Shown here piece by piece: positions 46,670 through 56,285 of a DNA stretch of 64,000 nt. Origin of the DNA: Burkholderia sp. MS389 (GTDB lineage: Bacteria; Pseudomonadota; Gammaproteobacteria; Burkholderiales; Burkholderiaceae). A program made the translations under genes and the position numbers. Within the stretch, counting starts at the first letter, position 1. Every line of letters begins with the position of its first letter. Location: NCBI RefSeq assembly GCF_016899425.1, contig NZ_CP045995.1, forward strand, positions 2,790,001 through 2,854,000, in the 5' to 3' direction. The notes below the pieces were generated by a model. That model ran no database searches. It was not told the origin of the DNA and saw only the letters and a program-made list of their open reading frames with translations.

Positions 46670-48445
46670 ATGGCTGCAATCAAAACTTCCCTCCCGCGCC
46701 GCAAGTTCGACGTCGTGATCGTCGGCGCAGGCGGCTCCGGCTTGCGCGCAGCGCTGCAACTGTCGCGCGCGGGCCTGTCGGTCGGCGTGCTGTCGAAGGT
46801 GTTCCCGACGCGTTCGCACACGGTGGCCGCGCAAGGCGGTATCGGCGCGTCGCTCGGCAACATGAGCGAAGACAACTGGCACTTCCACTTCTACGACACG
46901 ATCAAGGGCTCCGACTGGCTCGGCGACCAGGACGCGATCGAGTTCATGTGCCGTGAAGCGCCGAACGTCGTGTACGAACTCGAACACTTCGGCATGCCGT
47001 TCGACCGCAACGCGGACGGCACGATCTACCAGCGCCCGTTCGGCGGCCACACCGCGAACTACGGCGAGAAGCCGGTCCAGCGCGCTTGCGCGGCCGCCGA
47101 CCGTACCGGTCACGCGCTGCTGCACACGCTGTACCAGCAGAACGTCGAGGCGAAGACGCAGTTCTTCGTCGAATGGATGGCGCTCGACCTGATCCGCGAC
47201 GCGGACGGCGACGTGCTCGGCGTGACGGCCCTCGAGATGGAGACGGGCGACGTCTACATCATGGAAGGCAAGACGACGCTGTTCGCGACGGGCGGCGCAG
47301 GCCGGATCTTCGCGGCGTCGACGAACGCGTTCATCAACACCGGCGACGGCCTCGGCATGGCGGCCCGCTCGGGCGTCGCGCTGCAGGACATGGAGTTCTG
47401 GCAGTTCCACCCGACCGGCGTGGCCGGCGCGGGCGTGCTGATCACCGAAGGCGTGCGCGGCGAAGGCGGTATCCTGCGCAACGCGAACGGCGAGCGCTTC
47501 ATGGAGCGCTACGCGCCGACGCTGAAGGATCTGGCGCCGCGCGATTTCGTGTCGCGTTCGATGGACCAGGAAATCAAGGAAGGTCGCGGCGTCGGTCCGA
47601 ACAAGGATCACGTGCTGCTCGACCTGTCGCACATCGGCGCCGAGACGATCATGAAGCGTCTGCCGTCGATCCGCGAAATCGCGCTGAAGTTCGCGAACGT
47701 CGACGCGATCAAGGAACCGATCCCGGTCGTCCCGACGATCCACTACCAGATGGGCGGTATCCCGACCAACATCCACGGTCAGGTCGTCGGCACGTCGCGC
47801 GATCACAAGGAACCGATTAACGGCTTCTACGCAGTGGGCGAATGCTCATGCGTGTCGGTGCACGGTGCGAACCGTCTCGGCACGAACTCGCTGCTGGACC
47901 TCGTGGTGTTCGGCCGTGCGGCCGGCAACCACATCGTTCAGCACGTGAAGAACCAGAAGGAACACAAGCCGCTGCCGGCCGATGCGGGCGAGTTCTCGCT
48001 GGCGCGCCTGAACAAGCTCGACACGTCGAGCTCGGGCGAGTACACGCAGGACGTTGCGAACGACATCCGCGCAACGATGCAGAAGCACGCAGGCGTGTTC
48101 CGCACGTCGGCGCTGCTGAAGGAAGGCGTCGACCAGATGGCCGGCCTGAAGGCGCGCGTGGAAAACATCCACCTGAAGGACAAGTCGAAGGTGTTCAACA
48201 CCGCGCGCGTCGAAGCGCTCGAGCTGGAGAACCTGATCGAAGTGGCCCGCGCGACGATGGTGTCGGCGGAAGCGCGCAAGGAAAGCCGCGGCGCACACGC
48301 GCACAGCGACTACGAACACCGCGACGACGACAACTGGCTGCGTCACACGCTGTGGTACAGCGAAGGCGATCGCCTCGACTACAAGCCGGTTCAAATGAAG
48401 CCGCTGACGGTCGAATCCGTGCCGCCGAAGCCGCGCACGTTCTAA
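46670..48445 (+). CDS. sdhA: Succinate dehydrogenase flavoprotein subunit
   Basis: A 591-residue FAD-carrying catalytic subunit. The dinucleotide site is [20 protein letters not shown], and the covalent FAD-histidine is in [19 protein letters not shown]. Active-site residues lie in [11 protein letters not shown] and the C-terminal [19 protein letters not shown]. It oxidises succinate to fumarate. It lies between sdhD and sdhB with a tight 3-base and 21-base spacing. Confidence 0.98.
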   Translation: MAAIKTSLPRRKFDVVIVGAGGSGLRAALQLSRAGLSVGVLSKVFPTRSHTVAAQGGIGASLGNMSEDNWHFHFYDTIKGSDWLGDQDAIEFMCREAPNVVYELEHFGMPFDRNADGTIYQRPFGGHTANYGEKPVQRACAAADRTGHALLHTLYQQNVEAKTQFFVEWMALDLIRDADGDVLGVTALEMETGDVYIMEGKTTLFATGGAGRIFAASTNAFINTGDGLGMAARSGVALQDMEFWQFHPTGVAGAGVLITEGVRGEGGILRNANGERFMERYAPTLKDLAPRDFVSRSMDQEIKEGRGVGPNKDHVLLDLSHIGAETIMKRLPSIREIALKFANVDAIKEPIPVVPTIHYQMGGIPTNIHGQVVGTSRDHKEPINGFYAVGECSCVSVHGANRLGTNSLLDLVVFGRAAGNHIVQHVKNQKEHKPLPADAGEFSLARLNKLDTSSSGEYTQDVANDIRATMQKHAGVFRTSALLKEGVDQMAGLKARVENIHLKDKSKVFNTARVEALELENLIEVARATMVSAEARKESRGAHAHSDYEHRDDDNWLRHTLWYSEGDRLDYKPVQMKPLTVESVPPKPRTF

Positions 48446-48466
48446 GCCGAGTCAAAGGAATCCGAA

Positions 48467-49168
48467 ATGGCAAAACGCATTTTTGAAGTCTACCGCTACG
48501 ATCCGGACAAGGACGCAGCGCCGCGCATGCAGACGTACGAGCTCGATATCCAGCATGAGCGCATGCTGCTCGACGCGCTGGTCAAGCTGAAGGCCCTGGA
48601 CGAGACGCTGTCGTTCCGCCGTTCGTGCCGCGAAGGCGTGTGCGGTTCGGACGCGATGAACATCAACGGCAAGAACGGTCTCGCGTGCCTGACGAACCTG
48701 AACGACCTGCCGCAGAAGGTCGTGCTGCGTCCGCTGCCGGGCCTGCCCGTCGTGCGCGACCTGATCGTCGACATGACGCACTTCTTCAACCAGTACCACT
48801 CGATCAAGCCGTACCTGATCAACGACGCGCCGCCGCCGGAGAAGGAACGCCTCCAGTCGCCGGAAGAGCGCGACGAGCTCGACGGCGTGTACGAGTGCAT
48901 TCTGTGCGCGAGCTGCTCGACGTCGTGCCCGAGCTTCTGGTGGAACCCGGACAAGTTCGTCGGCCCGGCCGGCCTGCTGCAGGCTTACCGCTTCATCGCG
49001 GACAGCCGCGACACCGCCACCGGCGAGCGCCTCGACAATCTGGAAGACCCGTACCGTCTGTTCCGTTGCCACACGATCATGAACTGCGTCGACGTTTGCC
49101 CGAAGGGCCTGAACCCGACGAAGGCGATCGGCAAGATCAAGGAACTGATGGTTCGCCGCGCGGTATAA
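48467..49168 (+). CDS. sdhB: Succinate dehydrogenase iron-sulfur subunit
   Basis: A 233-residue subunit carrying three Fe-S clusters: [2Fe-2S] cysteines in [19 protein letters not shown], [4Fe-4S] in [16 protein letters not shown], and [3Fe-4S] in [17 protein letters not shown]. It passes electrons from FAD to ubiquinone. It ends 6 bases before sdhE. Confidence 0.98.
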   Translation: MAKRIFEVYRYDPDKDAAPRMQTYELDIQHERMLLDALVKLKALDETLSFRRSCREGVCGSDAMNINGKNGLACLTNLNDLPQKVVLRPLPGLPVVRDLIVDMTHFFNQYHSIKPYLINDAPPPEKERLQSPEERDELDGVYECILCASCSTSCPSFWWNPDKFVGPAGLLQAYRFIADSRDTATGERLDNLEDPYRLFRCHTIMNCVDVCPKGLNPTKAIGKIKELMVRRAV

Positions 49169-49174
49169 ATTTTA

Positions 49175-49447
49175 ATGAGCGACGATTCGCATCAATCCGA
49201 CCCGCACCGCCGCGCGCGCCTGCGCTGGCGCGCGCGGCGGGGTCTGCTGGAGAACGACATCGTATTCGAGCGTTTCTTCAGCCGATACGAGCATGACCTC
49301 ACCGATGCAGACGTAGGCGCGTTGTCGCGCCTGCTCGATCTGAGCGACAACGACCTGATGGACTTGCTCCTCGCGCGCAAGGAACCAGAGGGCGACCTAG
49401 ACAGCCCGGAGATTCACCGGCTGTTGGAGATGCTGCGCAACGTGTAA
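49175..49447 (+). CDS. sdhE: SdhE flavinylation factor (DUF339/YgfY family)
   Basis: A 90-residue helical protein with the SdhE hallmark RRGLLENDIVFERFF (the RGxxE motif) after an Arg-rich N-terminus, and LDLSDNDLMDLLLARKEPEG. Family knowledge: SdhE helps insert FAD covalently into SdhA. Its position directly after sdhB supports this. Confidence 0.92.
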   Translation: MSDDSHQSDPHRRARLRWRARRGLLENDIVFERFFSRYEHDLTDADVGALSRLLDLSDNDLMDLLLARKEPEGDLDSPEIHRLLEMLRNV

Positions 49448-49513
49448 CGCCAACATGTAACACGCTGTGCCCGTTATCGAATCCCGTTTCTTTATTTCGA
49501 TTGAGGATGTGCC

Positions 49514-50815
49514 ATGACTCCGTCTGATGTTAAAGCCACGCTATCGTTCAGCGACAACTCGCCGAGCGTCGAAATGCCGATCTACAAGGGCACGATGGGC
49601 CCGGACGTAATCGACATCCGCAAGCTGTACGGCCAGACCGGCAAGTTCACGTACGACCCGGGCTTCATGTCGACGGCAGCTTGTAATTCGGCGATCACGT
49701 ACATCGACGGCGACAAGGGCGAGCTGCTGTACCGCGGTTACCCGATCGACAACCTCGCGCAAAACGCCGACTTCCTCGAAAGCTGCTACCTGCTGCTGAA
49801 GGGCGAACTGCCGAACGCGGCGCAGAAGAAGGAGTTCGTCGACACCGTCACCAAGCATACGATGGTGCACGAGCAGATGCACTTCTTCTTCCGCGGCTTC
49901 CGTCGCGACGCGCACCCGATGGCGGTGCTGGTCGCGGCCGTCGGCGCGCTGTCGGCGTTCTATCACGACTCGCTCGACATCAACGACCCGCGTCACCGCG
50001 AAGTGTCGGCGATCCGCATGATCGCGAAGCTGCCGACGCTCGTCGCGATGGCGTACAAGTTCAGCATCGGTCAGCCGTTCGTCTATCCGAAGAACGAACT
50101 GTCGTACAGCGCGAACTTCATGCACATGATGTTCTCGAACCCGTGCGAAGAGTACAAGGTCAACGACGTGCTGGTCCGCGCACTCGACCGCATCCTGATC
50201 CTGCACGCCGATCACGAGCAGAACGCATCGACGTCGACGGTTCGCCTGGCCGGCTCGTCGGGCGCGAACCCGTTCGCGTGTATCGCGGCCGGTATCGCGT
50301 GTCTGTGGGGCCCGGCGCACGGTGGTGCGAACGAAGCCGCGCTGAACATGCTCGAGCAGATCGGTTCGCCGGACAACATCCCCGAATTCATCAAGCAGGT
50401 GAAGGACAAGAATTCGGGCGTGAAGCTGATGGGCTTCGGTCACCGCGTGTACAAGAACTACGACCCGCGCGCGAAGCTGATGCGCGAAACCTGCTACGAA
50501 GTGCTGAACGAACTGGGCCTGCACGACGACCCGCTGTTCAAGCTCGCGATGCAGCTCGAGAAGATCGCGCTGGAAGACGAATACTTCGTGTCGCGCAAGC
50601 TGTACCCGAACGTCGACTTCTACTCGGGTATCGTTCAGCGCGCGCTGGGCATCCCGACGTCGATGTTCACGTGTATCTTCGCGATGGCACGTACGGTCGG
50701 CTGGATCGCACAGTGGAACGAAATGATTGCCGATCCGGAACAGAAGATCGGCCGTCCGCGTCAGCTGTTCATCGGCGACACGCCGCGCGAAGCGAAGCCG
50801 CTCAACGCACGTTAA
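49514..50815 (+). CDS. gltA: Citrate synthase
   Basis: A 433-residue type II (hexameric) citrate synthase condensing oxaloacetate and acetyl-CoA. Active-site segments are [54 protein letters not shown] and [15 protein letters not shown]. It follows sdhE by 66 bases and has its own GAGGAT ribosome site. A terminator lies downstream. Confidence 0.97.
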   Translation: MTPSDVKATLSFSDNSPSVEMPIYKGTMGPDVIDIRKLYGQTGKFTYDPGFMSTAACNSAITYIDGDKGELLYRGYPIDNLAQNADFLESCYLLLKGELPNAAQKKEFVDTVTKHTMVHEQMHFFFRGFRRDAHPMAVLVAAVGALSAFYHDSLDINDPRHREVSAIRMIAKLPTLVAMAYKFSIGQPFVYPKNELSYSANFMHMMFSNPCEEYKVNDVLVRALDRILILHADHEQNASTSTVRLAGSSGANPFACIAAGIACLWGPAHGGANEAALNMLEQIGSPDNIPEFIKQVKDKNSGVKLMGFGHRVYKNYDPRAKLMRETCYEVLNELGLHDDPLFKLAMQLEKIALEDEYFVSRKLYPNVDFYSGIVQRALGIPTSMFTCIFAMARTVGWIAQWNEMIADPEQKIGRPRQLFIGDTPREAKPLNAR

Positions 50816-50873
50816 ACCGTGCGCGGCGCGAACGGTCGTCAGGCCGCTCGCGTCCGGCAATCGCAACGCCACG

Positions 50874-50906
50874 ACACCCCGGTGGGTCATCCCGCCGGGG
50901 TGTTTT
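50874..50906 (+). terminator. gltA terminator
   Basis: A 9-bp stem (50874-50882 with 50895-50903) with a 12-base loop is followed by TTTTC, 58 bases after the gltA stop. Confidence 0.85.
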
Positions 50907-51013
50907 CATTTGTGCGGCCGACGCTGGCGCGAGGTAAGCGCTCGATGCACACCGTCCGTTCATGAGCGTGCGGCACGGGCAATCTGATTCCCATCAGATG
51001 TGCAATGGGATTG

Positions 51014-51050
51014 ATATCCTCCGCTGCCTTCGGGCAGGGAGGACGTCAAG
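51014..51050 (+). mobile_element. Hairpin resembling an IS200/IS605-type right end (remnant)
   Basis: TCCTCC-G-CTGCC, a TTCG loop, then GGCAGGGAGGA (51017-51043) and GACGTCAAGG form a hairpin with a bulged G. The shape and the trailing GAGGACGTCAAG strongly recall the conserved right ends of IS200/IS605-family elements (also the TnpB guide-RNA scaffold). No tnpA or tnpB frame is present next to it. It marks the left edge of a low-G+C stretch. This is recognition by memory of the family pattern, not by search. Confidence 0.4.
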
Positions 51051-51099
51051 GTCATGCTTTACGCTCCCAACGTTCGTTGCCGATCGGCTAAAGGCGTTC

Positions 51100-52092
51100 T
51101 TACCATTCGCGCCGAATGCCGGTCTTTACGATGTGTGCGTCATAGTCGTCCTCGGAACTGAGCTGGGCTCTAAGGGCATTGTAATAGTCAGGAGCTTGAA
51201 CACCATGGACCTGATGCTGGTTACCATTTGACGCCTGATAATATGGGTTCATTCCGGGCTGATCCGGCACGACGACGGCCCGCGGATATACCGGCTGACG
51301 CGCGGCTAATTCCCGATCAACTTGGCGAGCGGTGTGCGCATGCGATTGCGGGACGTAAACGCCACGAAACTCTGACGGCGGAATACTGTGACGGGTATCT
51401 TCGTACGGGGAGGCATAGGCCGCTGGGGCACTGGCGTGCGCTGTCACCATAAAAGTACTCTGCATCCGATGGTAGGCCTGCGATTGCCCGTGCGGCGACA
51501 AACTTGTTGTTCGTTGATCCGTCGCCATCATCTCGAGAATCTGCTCAGGCTTCATACCGTACTCCATCGCTGCCTCAAACTCTTTACGTTGTTCGGGACT
51601 CAACGAGCGAAGCACCTCTTCCGTTGATGGCGCGTGTGTTTCAGTATGCAGCGGGCCGTATCCATGGCGTTCGAGCGCGACGGACAGCGCCCCATGCGCA
51701 GAGTTTTCCACTGCCATGCGCGCGGAGCGCGCCCTCTGTTGAGGATCCGGGCTACCGTGTATCCGGGTAACATCGATATCGCTCCGCGCCACTTGACCGT
51801 CGTGTGATTGATTAAATGCAATGTGCTGATCTCGCATCTGGTCTTGAGAAAGGATACCGTGTCGCCTTACGCTGCTATAGGGGCCAGCAAACGCGGGATC
51901 AGTCGTCGTTGGCGCAGAAGATGGACGCCCATTGAATGCCGGAGGCATCCCATGGATAGGCGGCTGCGTGTGAGAGGCGGGCCCAGTCCGCGACCCTGCC
52001 CCCGAGCCGGGCGCTGGGTAAGGTTCATGAAAATCAGTCGTGTAAGCGTTATTGCCATTCGTAACTCGAGGAAAGCTGTTGCCGCCCGTCAT
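51100..52092 (-). CDS. Unrecognised 330-aa Pro/Ser/His/Gln-rich protein in a low-G+C islet
   Basis: Not recognised. The start is the ATG at 52092 with GGAGAA about 9 bases upstream. The sequence is mostly disordered and rich in Pro, Ser, His, Gln and Tyr. A short helical patch is STEEVLRSLSPEQRKEFEAA followed by MEYGMKPEQILEMMA. It has no signal peptide, membrane segment or cysteine-rich domain. Its G+C (about half by eye) and codon use are clearly below the two-thirds of neighbouring genes, which suggests recent transfer. A disordered, tyrosine-containing protein could be a secreted effector, but no evidence supports that beyond composition. Confidence 0.7.
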   Translation of the reverse strand: MTGGNSFPRVTNGNNAYTTDFHEPYPAPGSGAGSRTGPASHTQPPIHGMPPAFNGRPSSAPTTTDPAFAGPYSSVRRHGILSQDQMRDQHIAFNQSHDGQVARSDIDVTRIHGSPDPQQRARSARMAVENSAHGALSVALERHGYGPLHTETHAPSTEEVLRSLSPEQRKEFEAAMEYGMKPEQILEMMATDQRTTSLSPHGQSQAYHRMQSTFMVTAHASAPAAYASPYEDTRHSIPPSEFRGVYVPQSHAHTARQVDRELAARQPVYPRAVVVPDQPGMNPYYQASNGNQHQVHGVQAPDYYNALRAQLSSEDDYDAHIVKTGIRREW

Positions 52093-52417
52093 GTCGGTTT
52101 CTTCTCCGGTTAACACAAGGTGTAGTGCCGATATTAATGATGTACGCCGACCCGGAAGCCTCACTCATGCGCAGTAAAAGCATGAAACGCGAACCGGAGA
52201 ACGCTTCAATCCGGAAGCGGCAATTGACCGGGAGGAGTGCAACTAAAGATTGCACCTGTGAAGGCATTCTTCCGCATGCGCGACGAGCTCGGCCGGCGCG
52301 AGCAGAACCTCTGGCAGCAGATGCGGGCGCTGATCGCGCGCGAAGTCGAATCGAAGGTGCGGGCGTCATTGGGCTCGCACTCGTCGGGATCGACGCCGTT
52401 CAGGCGTGCGGTGCCGA
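52093..52417. other. Right flank of the low-G+C islet
   Basis: This 325-bp stretch holds the upstream region of the unrecognised gene. Composition returns to high G+C near 52,260, which marks the islet boundary. No tRNA, repeat or attachment-like sequence was found. It ends at the stop of the AraC-type gene. Confidence 0.45.
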
Positions 52418-53383
52418 TCAGGCGATACGCGATCCGGCGCGGCGCTCCAGCGACGGCGGCCGTGTGTCGAGCGCTGGCGCATCGTCGTCGGGCGCGTGGC
52501 CGTGCTGCTTGAAGAACTGCCGGTACGCGCCGGGCGTCATGCCGTGCGCAGCGAGGAACTGGCGGTTGAAGTTCGCGGCATTCGCAATGCCGCAGCGCGC
52601 GGCGACCGTCGCGATCGGCCAGTCGGTGCCGGCGAGATGGCGGCACGCGTGCGCGAGCCGCAGCCGTTGCACGTAGCGGCCGACGCTTTCGCCGATATGA
52701 CGCGCGAACAGCCGCTGCAGCGTGCGTTCGGACAGGTGCGCGACGGCCGCGAGCGCGTCGATGCGCAGCGGTTCGTGGAACTGCCGGTCGATCGCGTCGA
52801 GTACGCGATCGAGGCGTTCGGCGCCGGATGCGGTGGAGTCGACCGAGGACGTGGCTGCGTCGGAGCGATCGTAGGCCTGCGAGGTGGCGAGCGGTTCGCC
52901 GCCGGCTTCCGCGAGATCGGCAAGCGTATCGAGCGTGGCCGCGAGCCGCACGCGCGGCGACGGATCGAGCAACCGCGGCAGCCGCGCGCGCATCGCGCGG
53001 GCCGTCTCCACGTCGAAGCGCAGGCCCGGCGCCGCGCGCCGCAGCAGCGAGCGCAGCGGCGCGTATTCGGGGCAGCAGTCGGCCAGCCGCCGTACCCAGT
53101 CTCCGTCGAACCAGACGACGAGCGCGACCTCGGGCGCGCCGCGATCGATGCGCGCGTTCGACGACCACGTATGCGGCAGGTTCGGCGGCACGAGCACGAG
53201 ATCGTCATCCGCGTAGCGTGCGACGTGATCGCCGATGAAGCGCTGGCCGCGGCTGTTGAGCGTCAGCGTCAGTTCGTACTCGGGATGGCGATGCCACTCG
53301 AACGGAATGCGCGCGAGCTGACGGTGATACACGCGGATCGAACAGCCGGACGCGAACGTCACATGCTCGTATTGCGGTTTCAT
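52418..53383 (-). CDS. AraC-family transcriptional regulator (cupin sensor)
   Basis: A 321-residue regulator starting at the ATG at 53383 with GGAGG upstream. The N-terminal cupin part has IPFEWHRHPEYELTLTLNSR and DDDLVLVPPNLPHTWSS. The C-terminal double helix-turn-helix has LSERTLQRLFARHIGESVGR and VAARCGIANAANFNRQFLAA. The ligand is unknown. It is divergent from the VOC gene with 71 bp between starts, so it likely controls the VOC gene and perhaps DUF1479. Confidence 0.92.
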   Translation of the reverse strand: MKPQYEHVTFASGCSIRVYHRQLARIPFEWHRHPEYELTLTLNSRGQRFIGDHVARYADDDLVLVPPNLPHTWSSNARIDRGAPEVALVVWFDGDWVRRLADCCPEYAPLRSLLRRAAPGLRFDVETARAMRARLPRLLDPSPRVRLAATLDTLADLAEAGGEPLATSQAYDRSDAATSSVDSTASGAERLDRVLDAIDRQFHEPLRIDALAAVAHLSERTLQRLFARHIGESVGRYVQRLRLAHACRHLAGTDWPIATVAARCGIANAANFNRQFLAAHGMTPGAYRQFFKQHGHAPDDDAPALDTRPPSLERRAGSRIA

Positions 53384-53454
53384 CGCGGCCTCCGGTAGGG
53401 GCGGGCAGCGCGCCGTGGCATGATCGTGAGCGATCTTCACGACGGAGCGATGCC

Positions 53455-53844
53455 ATGTTTTCACATGTTTGCGTGGGCGTCGGCGATACGGCGCGCGCCT
53501 ACGATTTCTACGCGCCGCTGTTCGCCGAACTCGGGTTGCGCGTCAAATTCCACGAACCGGACGGCTGGTCGGGCTGGATGCCGGCCGACGCCGACCGGCC
53601 GCTGTTCTTCTTCGGCAAGCCGCTCGACGGACGCGCGCCTGAACCGGGGAACGGCCACACGATCGCGTTCGATGCGCCGACCCGCGATCACGTCGATCGC
53701 TGCCATGCGCTCGCGCTTCAGCACGGCGGCGCCTGCGAAGGGCCGCCGGGCCTCCGACCGCACTATCACCGCGACTACTACGGCGCGTATTTCCGGGACC
53801 CGGACGGCAACAAGCTGTGCGTGGTCTGCCATCGTCCCGAGTAA
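53455..53844 (+). CDS. VOC-family (glyoxalase-fold) protein
   Basis: A 129-residue vicinal-oxygen-chelate protein: HVCVGVGDTARAYDFYAPLF at the start and DYYGAYFRDPDGNKLCVVCH at the end, with metal-binding His and Glu/Asp positions partly conserved. The family includes dioxygenases and lyases; a specific reaction cannot be assigned. It is divergent from the AraC gene. Confidence 0.88.
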   Translation: MFSHVCVGVGDTARAYDFYAPLFAELGLRVKFHEPDGWSGWMPADADRPLFFFGKPLDGRAPEPGNGHTIAFDAPTRDHVDRCHALALQHGGACEGPPGLRPHYHRDYYGAYFRDPDGNKLCVVCHRPE

Positions 53845-53862
53845 CGCGCGGTTGTCAGGATT

Positions 53863-53891
53863 GTATCGATTATTGGCTGGATAGTATCGAT
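53863..53891. promoter_or_regulatory. Tandem GTATCGAT sites upstream of the DUF1479 gene
   Basis: GTATCGAT occurs at 53863-53870 and again at 53884-53891, exactly 21 bases apart, which is two helical turns. AraC-family activators bind such in-phase direct repeats. They lie 65-93 bases before the DUF1479 ATG. Confidence 0.45.
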
Positions 53892-53955
53892 GATGACCGT
53901 GCGGCGGCCGTACGCTGAGTGCTCATCAAAACGCGATTCAGCGAGGAGACAAGCG

Positions 53956-55206
53956 ATGCACCTGACGATTGACGATCTGCCGGCCGCGATCCGCACGGCG
54001 AAACGGGCGCTACGCGCCGACTTGCCCGGCTACGCGGCCACGTTCCGCGAAGTGGAGGGCGACATCGCGCGGCAGGTCGACGCGATCCGCCGCGCGCACG
54101 CGCATGGCGATGACGTGATTCCGGTCGTGCCGTTCGCGGATGTCGCGAGCGGGACCGTCGATCCGCTCGCGATTGCCGCGATCCGCACGCACGGCGCGGT
54201 CGTGATCCGCGGCGTGTTGGATGCGCAGCAGGCACGCGACTGGAACGACGAGATCGGCGCGTATCTGGATGCGAACCGTTTCACCGAGCGGCTGCATGCG
54301 CGCGCGGAAGACCGCTATTTCGGCAACCTCGCGTCGGGCAAGCCGCAGATCTACGGCGTCTACTGGTCGAAGCCGCAGGTGGCCGCGCGCCAGTCGCCGG
54401 CGCTCACGCAGGCGCGGGTGTTCCTGAACCGTCTGTGGCGGCATGCGGACGGTACGCGCACGCATTTCGATTCCGACCAGGTGCCCGCCTATGCGGACCG
54501 GATTCGTCGCCGGCCGCCCGGGTCGACGTCGCTCGGGCTGTCGCCGCACGTCGACGGCGGCTCCGTCGAGCGCTGGCTCGGCGCGAATTTCCGCCAGGTC
54601 TATCGCCACGTGCTGGCCGGCCGCTGGCGCGATTACGATCCGTTCGATGCGGCGTTCCGCCCCGACGTCGAGGAGATTCCGTCGCCGGCCGTGTGTTCGA
54701 TGTTCCGCACGTTCCAGGGCTGGACCGCGCTGACGCCGCAGGGGCCCGGCGACGGCACGCTGCAGCTGATCCCGGTCGCGAACGCGATGGCCTATGTCGT
54801 GCTGCGCGCGCTGCAGGACGACGTCGCCGACGACGACCTGTGCGGCGCGCGTCCCGGCCGCGCGCTGTCGATCCGCCCCGAATGGCACGCGCTGCTGCTC
54901 GACGCACTGGTGCCGATCCCGCACATGGAACCGGGCGACGCGGTGTTCTGGCACGGCGACGTCGTGCATGCGGTCGAGGACGCGCATCGCGGCAGCGGCG
55001 ACAGCAACGTGATGTACATCGCGGCCGCGCCCGGCTGCGCGAAGAACGATGCATACCTGCAGCGGCAGCGGCTCGCGTTCCTGCGTGGCGACAGCCCGCC
55101 CGATTTCCCGGCCGACCATTTCGAGGCCGATTTCGATGGCCGTGCGGGGGAGGGCGATCTCACGGCGCTCGGCCGTGCGCAGATGGGATTCGAGCCCGGC
55201 GCGTAA
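53956..55206 (+). CDS. DUF1479 (YbiU-like) oxygenase-fold protein
   Basis: A 416-residue protein starting at the ATG at 53956 with GAGGAG upstream. It matches DUF1479/YbiU. The jelly-roll HxD iron-site pair is visible as GLSPHVDGGSVERW with a distal His in AVFWHGDVVHAVEDA, and an Arg in MYIAAAPGCAKNDAYLQRQR. This suggests an Fe(II)/2-oxoglutarate-dependent dioxygenase, but no substrate is known. It is encoded next to the AraC regulator and VOC gene and may share their control. Confidence 0.88.
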   Translation: MHLTIDDLPAAIRTAKRALRADLPGYAATFREVEGDIARQVDAIRRAHAHGDDVIPVVPFADVASGTVDPLAIAAIRTHGAVVIRGVLDAQQARDWNDEIGAYLDANRFTERLHARAEDRYFGNLASGKPQIYGVYWSKPQVAARQSPALTQARVFLNRLWRHADGTRTHFDSDQVPAYADRIRRRPPGSTSLGLSPHVDGGSVERWLGANFRQVYRHVLAGRWRDYDPFDAAFRPDVEEIPSPAVCSMFRTFQGWTALTPQGPGDGTLQLIPVANAMAYVVLRALQDDVADDDLCGARPGRALSIRPEWHALLLDALVPIPHMEPGDAVFWHGDVVHAVEDAHRGSGDSNVMYIAAAPGCAKNDAYLQRQRLAFLRGDSPPDFPADHFEADFDGRAGEGDLTALGRAQMGFEPGA

Positions 55207-55279
55207 CGCGCGGGCGGCGGGCGAAACGGCCATTCGCGAGACGGCGGGCGGCCCGTCTGCCGAATCCGCTGCGTGGTGC

Positions 55280-55333
55280 GCGCAATTCGACGCAATCGGC
55301 TGTCGGTGGCGCCGAAATCGACGCGAATTGCGC
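55280..55333. promoter_or_regulatory. Interrupted inverted repeat upstream of ddaH
   Basis: GCGCAATTCG (55280-55289) and CGAATTGCGC (55324-55333) are perfect complements 34 bases apart, with A/T-rich flanks typical of Lrp/AsnC sites. The Lrp-type gene is in the same operon, so autoregulation is possible. It lies about 80-135 bases upstream of ddaH. Confidence 0.45.
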
Positions 55334-55415
55334 AAATTGGCTTCCGATAATGGTCCGGACACAACGCTGCCGGCCCGTGCACCGCACGGAGGCGGCGCAG
55401 ATCATGGAGGAGTCG

Positions 55416-56174
55416 ATGCAATTCACGCAAGCGATCGTTCGCCGTCCCGCGCCGTCTTGCGGCGCGGGCCTGACCACCGCCGAACTCGGCGCACCCGATT
55501 ACGACAAGACGCTCACGCAGTTCCATGCATACTGCGACGCGCTGCGCATGCTCGGCGTCGAACTGACCGAATTGCCGCCGCTCGATGCGTTTCCCGATTC
55601 GCATTTCGTCGAGGACGTCGCGGTCGTCACGCCGGAATTCGCGGTGATCACGCGCCCCGGCGCGCTCGCGCGGCGCGGCGAGACCGCGCACATCGAAGCG
55701 GCGCTGCGCGTGCATCGCGAACTGCTGCCGATGCAGCAGGGCCGCCTCGACGGCGGCGACGTGATGCTGGTCGGCAAGCGCTTCTTCATCGGCCTGACGA
55801 GCCGCACCGACGCGCAAGGCATCGCCGCGTTCGAGTCGCTGGTGTCGCGCCATGGCTATTCGGTCGTCGCGGTGCCGGTCGGCGCCGGCCTGCACCTGAA
55901 ATCGGTCGTCAACGCGCTCGGCGACGACACGCTGCTCGTGACCGACGCGCTGGCCGCGCATCCGGCGTTCGCCGACTATCGCCGGATCGCGATCCCGGCC
56001 GCCGACGAATACGCGGGCAACACGCTGCGCGTGAACGGCACGCTGATCACGCCGGCCGGCTATCCGCGCGTGCATGACGCGATCGCGCCGCTCGGCATGC
56101 CGCTGCACGTGATCGACACGAGCGAGTTCCGCAAGATGGACGGCGGCCTGACCTGCCTGTCGCTGCGGTTCTAG
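55416..56174 (+). CDS. ddaH: Dimethylarginine dimethylaminohydrolase-like amidinotransferase
   Basis: A 252-residue DDAH-family enzyme starting at the ATG at 55416 with GGAGG 7 bases upstream. The catalytic triad is visible as Cys247 in GGLTCLSLRF, His160 in GAGLHLKSVVN, and an acidic residue in RLDGGDVM. It would hydrolyse dimethylarginine to citrulline and dimethylamine. It precedes an Lrp-type regulator and an amino-acid permease, which suggests a role in arginine-derivative catabolism. Confidence 0.88.
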   Translation: MQFTQAIVRRPAPSCGAGLTTAELGAPDYDKTLTQFHAYCDALRMLGVELTELPPLDAFPDSHFVEDVAVVTPEFAVITRPGALARRGETAHIEAALRVHRELLPMQQGRLDGGDVMLVGKRFFIGLTSRTDAQGIAAFESLVSRHGYSVVAVPVGAGLHLKSVVNALGDDTLLVTDALAAHPAFADYRRIAIPAADEYAGNTLRVNGTLITPAGYPRVHDAIAPLGMPLHVIDTSEFRKMDGGLTCLSLRF

Positions 56175-56285
56175 CCGATTGGCGCGCGGCGGCTTCGGCC
56201 GGATAATGTGGCCCCGCGCGGAATGGCAGACGTTCCGCGCATGAGCCACGAGCCACGAGCCACGACCCGACCGGAGCGAACGCGG

